64,000 bases of DNA, taken from assembly GCA_030544235.1 (NCBI GenBank), contig CM060463.1, forward strand, positions 22,996,190 to 23,060,189, given 5' to 3'. Below, piece by piece: positions 51,501-64,000 of this stretch. Position 1 is the first letter of the stretch. Every line of letters begins with the position of its first letter. A model generated the notes under the pieces. That model worked only from the letters and a program-made list of their open reading frames with translations, did no database searches and was not told the DNA's origin. Position numbers and translations under genes: made by a program. Source of the stretch: Lepturacanthus savala (lineage: Eukaryota; Chordata; Actinopteri; Scombriformes; Trichiuridae).

Positions 51501-53787
51501 AATGTATCTGGCATTGTGCACATTTATTTTCAGTTGTTCATGCTACAATGAGACCTGAAGATGATACCGTCATAGCCACCACAGCAGATCCCGGTAGAGT
51601 ACTGCATTGCATATATATATATATATATATATAACCTTTCTTATGTCTGTTTCCTTGACCTTACTTGTTTTTAACTCAACTTATGGAGATATGGTTTCCA
51701 CTACAGTTAAAAACCATAGCAAATTTGATGCTTGTGTCATGACACATGTACATATTTACTGATCCACACCTTGTGAAAGATTTAGACTGAATATTCGTTC
51801 AGTATTCAGCAGTTTTGAGTCAAATTACCTTTAACTATTTAAACTGCTGTTGAGAGCAGCAAAGTTTTCATGTGTTCTGTGACTCAGTTCAATTCAGTAC
51901 TTTATTGCAGCTCTGTTTCCTGACCTTAGTCTGTGTGTCTCTGTGTTTCTCTGCAGTTACTTCTCTTCACAGGTTTTTAATGCCACATACGGGTCCATCT
52001 TTACGGCTATGTTTTGATATAAAGAGAGACGTCTGCCTTAAACTACTTCACCATCCCAATGGGGGTCAGTAATGTTCCTATTTGTGCCGTCACTACACCC
52101 CTGAACAGCCAATTTATTTATTTATTTATTTTTTGCTTTCCACATATAATCGAAGCATTATCTTTATTTTAAAAATCTATCCCATAGTTTCTTATCCCAT
52201 AGTTTGCACTGTGTTGTTAAGTTGCAGTTCTTCTCTTTTGCTCTAGGGCTGTCTGTGAATGGGGAGCTTGATTCAATATACATGGGAGGCTTCAAAAGGA
52301 TTGCCATCCACTTATCAAATGACACGCATATTGTTTTTAACACCCATGAAATGACTGTAAAACAGAGAAACGTAACGGAGAGCTACACAGGAAACGTTGC
52401 CTTAACATTTGGAAGGTGATTTTGTGTTGTAATGTTGATTGATTGATTGATGCTATGATGGGCTCAGACTCTCAGGCCAGGTCAGGCTTCATGTTCGGCC
52501 TAAGGTCATATCAGAGAAGGGCCGCTCTGGTGTGACATTTGGCCACACATGAAGAACTGTCCAAGTGTCCAACATAATCTGGATCAATTAAATGTTGAAC
52601 AATCAGAGCTATTTGGCACAAACGGGGGCAAACACACGGTAGGAGGTGAAGTTGGTAACATTAATTCACCCTCTCAGATAACATGATTCTTACATTCAAA
52701 TAAGACTTAAATTAAGTTAAAAATGTCATCTATTCCCTAGTGTGGTAGTGAAAAAGGAGATGAACGCTGCAATAGTTCAACAACTCAACACATCTGACGA
52801 CATGGCCATGACCATCTTCCTTCATGAGAAGAAAGGACAAAAATTCCTGTGGCCAAATTTAACAATAAAGCCATCAGATAGCAACGCCGAAGGACTTTTA
52901 GGTGGGTGGAGTTCCTGTTCAAGTCAGTAGACTGTTCACAGACGTGCATAATTTACGATCAGGTCAACAATATGTTGAATCAGTGTTTCGCACCTCGTTG
53001 AGCGAAAGCCCAGAATGGTTGTAATGTTTTTTTTTTCTTTTTTTTAATGCTGATATGTCATCTATTTTTTTTTCTTAAGATCACATTATTCATCATAATT
53101 ATGAAGTCAAGATGTAGCCGGTCTGGTCTTCTTAAAGACATGTAATCGTTCAGAATGTTGTCTGGAACAGAAAGACACAACATAATATCTGTTCCTTTCT
53201 TGTGTTACATTTTCATCTTAAATCCGTCATGCTCGTCTCTGATAAACATTATAGGTAAGAAGAGGAAACCACCTTTAATTTTCTTAATATTTATCTGATT
53301 AACTCAAGATAACTTCAGATCAGAACCTTGTGAAGTACCAAAGTAACAGCGTTGACAAAATAACAGCAAATATGGCCATTCTTGGTATAGTTGGGGTGGT
53401 TTCCTCTTCGAGAGTTGGGCAACAGAATATTTTGTTACTGCTGATTCACTGGTTCATCATTTGTTCTCTGTGTGTGCAGTTGCAAAACCAGAAGTGCATG
53501 AAGTTGTGCAGATAATTCCTGTGTTTAAAATTAAGCTCCGGGGCCAGGAGTTTGAAGCTATCAGGTACATTTTATCCTGTATTATTAGTTTGTAGAAGCT
53601 GCATGACAGTGTTATTATATCATTATTATTACTCATAACTCTAAAACACCAAGATATCATTTTTTTATATAGCACTGAAGCTGTTGACTATGGAAAGGCG
53701 CATCCTCCTGCAAGGAACTGCTGGATCATGCCTGCTGAGTTTGTCCTGGGGAGACCGCTGGATGATTTCATCGTTGCAGAACTTTAA
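42561..53787 (+). CDS. Inter-alpha-trypsin inhibitor heavy chain, ITIH4-like
   Basis: Twenty-three coding exons with closing phases: 42561-42629, 43197-43357, 43454-43558, 44300-44462, 44563-44667, 45191-45313, 45471-45587, 45772-45940, 46036-46146, 46400-46581, 46647-46820, 46922-47037, 48180-48433, 49110-49136, 50263-50325, 50874-50915, 51039-51089, 51534-51593, 51957-52064, 52247-52415, 52741-52901, 53480-53564, 53673-53787; 909 aa. Order: signal peptide (about 1-19), VIT domain (DIYSFHINS ... VTFELTYEELLKR), von Willebrand A domain with MIDAS residues DQSGS at 269-273 and LTDGDP near 367-372, the conserved FVTPLTSMVVTKP, a low-complexity linker (about 617-697), and an ITI C-terminal domain ending NCWIMPAEF. 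The DPHF motif used to link ITIH1-3 to chondroitin sulfate is absent, and LLTDGDPTTGETN and GFGFDV favour ITIH4 over ITIH3. The family is secreted by liver and acts in matrix stabilisation and the acute phase. Orthology to a single mammalian ITIH is not certain. Confidence 0.88.
47090..47979 (+). mobile_element. Fish interspersed repeat (CAGTGGTGGAA family) in the ITIH gene intron 12
   Basis: Begins CAGTGGTGGAATGTGACTAA, contains GAGTATTTCCATTTTGTGCT and ACTTTATACAGCTACTCCAC, and near the other end TAATGGAGTTTTACAGTGAG and CTTAAGTAAATG...CTGAGTCCTTCC. These are the two ends of a common teleost non-autonomous repeat. The centre (about 47290-47760) is unrelated and may be a nested insertion. 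Confidence 0.7.
49110..51593 (+). CDS. Linker mini-exons of the ITIH gene
   Basis: Five consecutive short exons (27, 63, 42, 51 and 60 nt), every one phase 1 at both ends, together adding 81 residues between the MVVTKP region and the C-terminal domain. They sit in introns that repeat each other. The flanks of exon 49110-49136 and exon 50874-50915 both continue GTATGACAATAGTACATA / GTATGACAATGGTACATA. The acceptors of 50263 and 51534 both follow GTGCATATTTATTTTCAG-type sequence. The encoded stretches (for example AKPSLQLADYQDSPEDTLD) have no recognised domain. The human ITIH4 region in this position is proline-rich and protease-sensitive. Confidence 0.75.
49350..49640 (+). mobile_element. Interspersed repeat 3' part in an ITIH intron
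   Basis: Contains TTTCTGTGTGGAGATTGTAT, GTTCTCTCCGTGTCTGTGTG, CTCCGGCTTCCTCCCACAGT, TAATTGCCAACTCTAAATTG and GGGATAGGCTCCAGCAGACC in order, ending in an A-rich GAATGAATAAAT tail. This is the widely dispersed fish repeat with the GGATAGGCTCCAGC motif. Class (SINE or LINE tail) was not settled. Confidence 0.75.
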
Positions 53788-53863
53788 GTGGGGACCATGT
53801 TCAAATGATCAGATGATCACTGGATCATTGATAAAGAATCCCCACCTGTTACTAGTATAAAGG

Positions 53864-53869
53864 AATAAA
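53864..53869 (+). promoter_or_regulatory. Poly(A) signal of the ITIH gene
   Basis: Canonical AATAAA 77 bases after the stop codon, giving a very short 3' UTR. The region from here to about 56070 is AT-rich intergenic sequence with no gene I can support apart from the (GA)n repeat at 55377-55439. Confidence 0.6.
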
Positions 53870-55373
53870 TTGTAACCCAGCTCTTTGGTCGTTGTCTATG
53901 AAGTTAGTAAGTTAATAATTACTGAAAAAATAAAAATGAAATCATGTAAAGACAATGCAACTTAATTCAGGAGACATTGTTATAGTAACATATCATCAGG
54001 GATCCACCTACTGGAGATAGTTATAAGGTGTTGAATCAGTCACTATCAGTGCAATAGACTGGTTGGTAAAAGTATATTTATCAACACAGCTACACCAAAG
54101 GTTTGCTGACACAGTTTGGATTCTTAAAATCTCATGTAGCACTACTGCTAAATGGGGAAAAAGATAATTCAACTCAACCTGATAGTGTGCATATTCCCAT
54201 GTATTCACAGTGAAAGCATAAAGCGAAGGCAGTTTAATTTCCGTGTATTCATAGTGAAAAACAAAAATGAAAGCAGAGTAATCTGCTGTTTACACACAGC
54301 AGGCCTACTGTTCATGTATGTAACCCTTCTGACATTTATCCTGAAATAACTTCCAACACCTTACTGGAAATTTAACTTTATTGTACTGTGAAAGTGTGCT
54401 AACATGTGCTTAACGCCTGGTAATTTCAGAAGCCATTGTTAACAATGATACTCTCTATTCATGTAAAGATGTGTGTCAATGTAGCCGTTGTTATGCTGCA
54501 AATTTGTAATGAAGGACTTAGTATGGGAGTAAATATATTTGCAGCACACATGAAATTAACAAAAGCAAAAATGATAAAAGTGAATATAAAACTGCAATGA
54601 GTTAATGCGATAAAACAACATAATGTTACAAGTAATATGGAAGAGTTGTGGAAATACTGGTCAAACCCTCTACTGAAGTTACTGAATTCATATCTTTACA
54701 TAAATAAAAATAAAGAATATAAGTTAAATGTAAAATTGAATAAATTGGGGCATTACTGCATGTAAGCAGTACATAGTCGGCACTAGATCGGCTTCACTCA
54801 CTGTTTATTTACTCGTATTTTAAACAAAGGAAATGTATTGTATATTAACACATTGCATAATACTGTCTCCCTTCACCGTAACAGAGACTTCAGTTTACAT
54901 AAGTAAGTGGTTGCTTTTACGAACCTTTTCTCAACAGTGACGGAAAGAAATGGGTGTATCATTTCGCTATTTGGTCAAACCAGTTTGGCTGCTTTGTGGG
55001 TTTTTGCTATGTAGGGTTAAAAAAAAAAAAAAGAGTCAAAAAATGTGATTAACTTAGTTTTCAAGACTCAGACTTGGTACTTAGATCTGAAAATCCACAT
55101 AATAAAACTAAGAATGTGTTGCATATTGTTGCCAAAACATGCCAAACCAGCTATAGAATGTGTTGAAAAAGACATTTCTGTCTCTAGAGACACTTCATTT
55201 CAGTGTTCAAAGTGGAGCATGTTGTGATTAATGAATAGTAGGCATGGACTTCGATCCCTTGAGGTCATGCTGGTTACAATGTAATGAGTAATTCAGAGCA
55301 GGAACTGTCTGGATTAGTGAGTTTTAGCATGATAAGGGAATGCAGTGGAGTGAGTGTGTGTGAGAGAAAGAAC

Positions 55374-55376
<3 letters not shown>

Positions 55377-55439
<63 letters not shown>
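55377..55439. repeat. (GA)n microsatellite
   Basis: About 60 bases of GA repeat in the ITIH-il17rc intergenic region. Confidence 0.95.
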
Positions 55440-55443
<4 letters not shown>

Positions 55444-56277
55444 TGTGGGGATGGGAGGGACTGTTGAGTCAGGACAATGACGTGTGGTGTTTTTTTCATT
55501 TGACTACTGTTTGACAAGGTGTTTAAGCTGCATGGAAATACATTCCCTTGACGGGATAACTTTAAATGGACTGAACACAGTAAGTCATTAAGATGTTTAT
55601 AAAATAGATTACCAGTGTAATTTGATCAGTCTAATTGATCATTTCTAGTGTTGTTTAATGAATGATCTTTATTGCCATTATACTCAGGGTACAATGAAAT
55701 TCAGTGGCTTCACTCATTGACAACTAAAGTAAATAGTATACTTATAGTAAATAGTATACTTATAGTAAATATATAATTTTATTAAAGTAAGTCTACTTTT
55801 ATTTTAGCGTATTTTGTAACACTGTTTGCTTGTTTAATACGTGAACGTGGTTTAAGAAGGGGCCAATGTAGTTCCTGGTTAATGTGTCTTCTAAGGCATT
55901 TATGAACTTGAAAAATCAAGTTGTCTAACATGACTTCGCTGCCGGAGCTAGACTGTATTAAAAAGGAAAAAGAAAACATTTGCTAATACAAAATTACATT
56001 CAAGTCAAGTTTATGGTCATAGAAAACCTTCACAGGAATTTTAATTATTGTCTCTTTTTCATCCCCCACAGGGCAAAAACAAACAGGATGCCGCCTACTG
56101 TTGAGCTTGAACAGGTTGACTTGATTCACTGCACTCCACGCATGAATGCAGTTTCAGGATCTGACCGAGTTAATCTCTTTGGCCTTGTTTAACAAGATCT
56201 TCATAGCGGCCCTGGAAGAAAAGACATTTGAGAAAAATGCTATAGGACTTAAATCTTTCTGAGTGTCTTTTGACAAC

Positions 56278-61380
<5,103 letters not shown>

Positions 61381-61381
<1 letters not shown>

Positions 61382-61719
61382 ATAAAATAGGCTCGCTCCT
61401 ACAGTATGTTTTTTTTTCTGAAATGGGAAGCCACGATGCTTGTTGTGTTCACAGTACCTTTCAGTGCTCAAGTAATATATTTAGCACCACTATGAGGCTC
61501 ATCATGGTGAAACAATACAAGAACTTTTGTAAGGCTTTTTTTTAATACCTTTTTTAAAAGAAAAAATCTTGGAGTGCCTTTGCTAATTTATTTCTTTTTT
61601 GGATTCTGATTTTACCCATATCAGAAGAGTACTTGTGTATATCTATCTGAAGTCTCCTGAGTGCCCCAAGCCCCTCTGTGTTTACTATATTGTACAGTTC
61701 CAAAATTCATGTGAATAAA
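61381..61719 (+). promoter_or_regulatory. il17rc: il17rc 3' UTR with two poly(A) signals
   Basis: One AATAAA at 61381-61386 begins on the last base of the stop codon. A second at 61714-61719 is followed by a GT-rich stretch and is the likelier functional signal. Sequence from 61720 to about 62320 is AT-rich and shows no gene. Confidence 0.55.
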
Positions 61720-62319
61720 TGTTTTGTGTCTTTGTAGATCCACTGTAATTAGTAGGCCTAACTGAATTGTAAAATGTATATATGTGAAAAAACAAAACAC
61801 ATTATTGTTGAAATTGCATTGATTTTCTTGAGATATCTCCGGCTTTTCTTTACATTTGAAATATGAGTGAAACATGTTTCAGGTGAGGTGATGTTATGAT
61901 ACAGTAAGTTATTATGCAAAACTTTTAGTGGTCTGTCTGGCCCATTTTTACTGCAAAAATATAATATAATATAATATAATATGAAAAAAAAACTAGTAGT
62001 GAAATTATCTACTCATGCAGTAGGATGATTTTACTCAACAAGAAATCTTAAAATAAGACACATTCATGATTCATTTAATAATGTACCCTAATTTCAAAGT
62101 TAGAAAGTAAATGACTTTTAAAACAAGAAAATTAATCGAAAATGTTATATATTGGCAATTCAAGAAGAATTTGCAGCGCTGAGATTGATTGTTGTATGCT
62201 GTATTATTGCTGCGTAATATTTAACCTAAAATCCTGCAGACTAATTATATCCATGTACTGTAAGTCTGTCAACACCGTCTATAAATAAATAGTGATTTCT
62301 GTGCATGGCGGATCTCAGA

Positions 62320-62590
62320 CTGTGATTGGCTGCCTCGTGGTGCAGGGCGGCGGATCTCATTGGTGCCACTCGGTGTCAGTTTAAGTGTGCAAAGAAGCGC
62401 TTGTTAGGGTTATTATAGCAATCCAGCGGGGCGGTGCGCAGAGGCTGATGCGTGCACCGCCCACTCGGGGTGTTCAGGTGTCAGTCGGACAGGAGATTGT
62501 AAGAGAGACGTCTGAGCGCGTCTCAGCTGTCCAGCGCTTTTAAAACTCCCCAGACTAACAGACCGCACTCAGAAGACGGACATAGAGAAG
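62320..62590 (+). promoter_or_regulatory. Promoter and non-coding first exon of the CRELD-like gene
   Basis: A GC-rich island with a GATTGGCTG box (inverted CCAAT type, near 62322) and GGGGCGG (near 62427) ends in a good donor, GAAG|GTAAAG at 62590/62591. The reading frame across this exon into the next contains no upstream ATG that I can find, so translation probably starts in the following exon. Confidence 0.5.
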
Positions 62591-63409
62591 GTAAAGAAAA
62601 CTCTGAAGTCACCTATACTTCATATCAAAGTCCACTTCAGTGGCTGTTATACTGACTGCGAGTTATATTTGTTACATGACGTTAAAATTTAATATGAATG
62701 TGACGCACATTGTATAAATATACGCTATTCAGTATGTTGATATTTGTTAGAAATGGATAATACACGTACAGCTAAGGAATACACTAAAAAAAACGACAAA
62801 CATCGGGAAAATGTTTGCTCTCTCGAAGTTTTTTTTTTTTGTTATTAGTTTGACTAATTCAATTCTGAGTACATATCTGGGAGCAACTCTTCTGCGTTAT
62901 TGCACGTGGAAAACTCAAATTTTACACATGTGTTGATGAAATAAACTTGTCCATTAGTCGAAATCGATAAGTCGAGGCTTTTCTTTAGTCCTTCAATGCT
63001 TTCAAAAATATATTCCTCTGCAGATCAACTTTTTTTCATTTAACTTTATTTCATCCCTGCTGCGTCAACACAACTATAATAAGTCTTATAATAATTATTT
63101 ACTTTATTATAATTGTCAAAAATAAAAATCATCTGCCTCTTTGATATTTTAGAAGAAAATGCCCATATTACACTATATATATATACAACAAATATGAATG
63201 GGAACACATCCCCTGCCTCCCCCTGAAGGCTCAGTTCCCAAATTTCTTCTTTGAGCCTTTATTGCCAAAATAATCAGCTTCATCATTCAGGATCCTAAAG
63301 TATTTTTTAATCATTCACAGAGGCTGCTTTAACAAGCATTGTTTAACAAACCCGGACGTCATATTTTGGAAAGAGATAAACAGATCTATCTTCTCACCAG
63401 GGGAGACAG

Positions 63410-63767
63410 ATGGGAGTGAAGATGCTTCACAGGAACCTGCTGCAGGCTGCTTGGCTGTGTTGTCTATTGGCTGCTGTGGTGCACAGCTGTCCAGAAACCT
63501 GCAGCAAGTGCTCAGGCCCAGAAAATGACCAGTGTGTAGAATGCAGAGCAGGATGGATGCTCCATAATCACAACTGTGTAGGTACTGTATGCAGCTGTTT
63601 GTGCATGAAGCCGGAATTCGTTGTACATGGACGGCATCAGACATACTAATGATTGAATATGTGTGTGTATTGATCTGTTTCAGACATTGATGAATGCGGC
63701 ACTGAGCTGAGCAACTGTCCTCCCAGCAGCTACTGTTTTAATACAGAAGGTTCCTTTGAGTGCAGAG
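63410..63767 (+). CDS. CRELD-like secreted protein, 5' part (runs off window)
   Basis: Two exons are visible: 63410-63581 (the exon begins about 63401) and 63684-63767, joined in phase 1. ATG 63410 or 63422 opens a signal peptide (LLQAAWLCCLLAAVVHS). It runs straight into a furin-like cysteine unit (CPETCSKCSGPENDQCVECR) and a calcium-binding EGF unit starting DIDECGTELSNCP, ending in phase 1 at FEC-R. The two units resemble the later furin/EGF section of CRELD1. The N-terminal region and WE domain of normal CRELDs are missing from this model. Human CRELD1 is a membrane-linked protein disulfide isomerase family member important in heart valve development and neighbours IL17RC. Whether this is a paralogue, a short form or a gene with unseen upstream exons is open. 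The rest lies beyond 64000. Confidence 0.7.
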
Positions 63768-64000
63768 GTCAGAGCTGGATTTAAAAGAAACTTTGGAAGT
63801 GAAATTGATCCTTTAAAAATAAATAAAGTGCAACAGGACTATAAGTTTATCAATTTCACTTCTTTATTTATTTTAAGTGTGTTTTGCATGTTGTTACTTC
63901 TGTTGGATGTTTGAGCTTCACTATACAGAATAATGTACGTGCAGTTTGACACCAGAAAGAAGCTTTAACATCCATCAGGTTAAGGTGGAAATTTTCTCTG

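Noticed and set aside
42561..53787. Assignment of the ITIH gene as ITIH3
   Set aside because: The DPHF site is missing and the vWA and C-terminal details look more like ITIH4, but exact orthology cannot be fixed without a tree, so no symbol was given.

Overview
This window is vertebrate nuclear DNA, almost certainly from a teleost fish. It has multi-exon genes with GT..AG introns, long (AT)n, (GT)n and (GA)n microsatellites, and degraded interspersed repeats of kinds common in fish genomes. I cannot name the species. All gene models below were built by hand from reading frame, splice phase and recalled family sequences; no alignment or transcript was available.

Layout. (1) 1-400: a possible promoter of an off-window gene. 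(2) 1.2-3.4 kb, plus: card19, a CARD protein with a C-terminal membrane segment. (3) 4586-4710, plus: a U6atac snRNA gene (minor spliceosome) with its own RNA polymerase III promoter. (4) 6.5-13.7 kb, minus: ninj1 (ninjurin-1), three coding exons. (5) 17.3-39.6 kb, plus: wnk2, 30 coding exons, 2,610 codons including a 921-nt in-phase cassette exon that resembles the WNK1 HSN2 exon in position. (6) 42.6-53.8 kb, plus: an inter-alpha-trypsin inhibitor heavy chain gene closest to ITIH4, 23 exons, 909 aa, with a linker built from small symmetric exons, some visibly duplicated. (7) 56.3-61.4 kb, plus: an IL-17 receptor with a SEFIR domain, best matched to IL17RC, 14 coding exons, 632 aa. (8) 63.4 kb to beyond the window end, plus: a CRELD-like gene that appears to start with a signal peptide directly before the last cysteine-rich unit, without the usual WE domain.

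Context. card19(+), ninj1(-), wnk2(+) is the same order and orientation as human 9q22. The right half (ITIH, IL17RC, CRELD) corresponds to genes on human 3p, where IL17RC and CRELD1 are neighbours. The junction between the two blocks lies between about 41.7 and 42.5 kb. The genes are not an operon and share no obvious pathway: membrane/cell death (card19, ninj1), chloride and WNK-SPAK signalling (wnk2), secreted matrix or acute-phase protein (ITIH), cytokine receptor (il17rc), and RNA processing (U6atac).

Most introns and intergenic stretches hold only simple repeats and old mobile-element fragments. The more notable non-coding structures are a foldback element of about 375 bp in ninj1 intron 1, a 26-bp-arm hairpin in wnk2 intron 4, and repeat insertions right beside il17rc splice sites.
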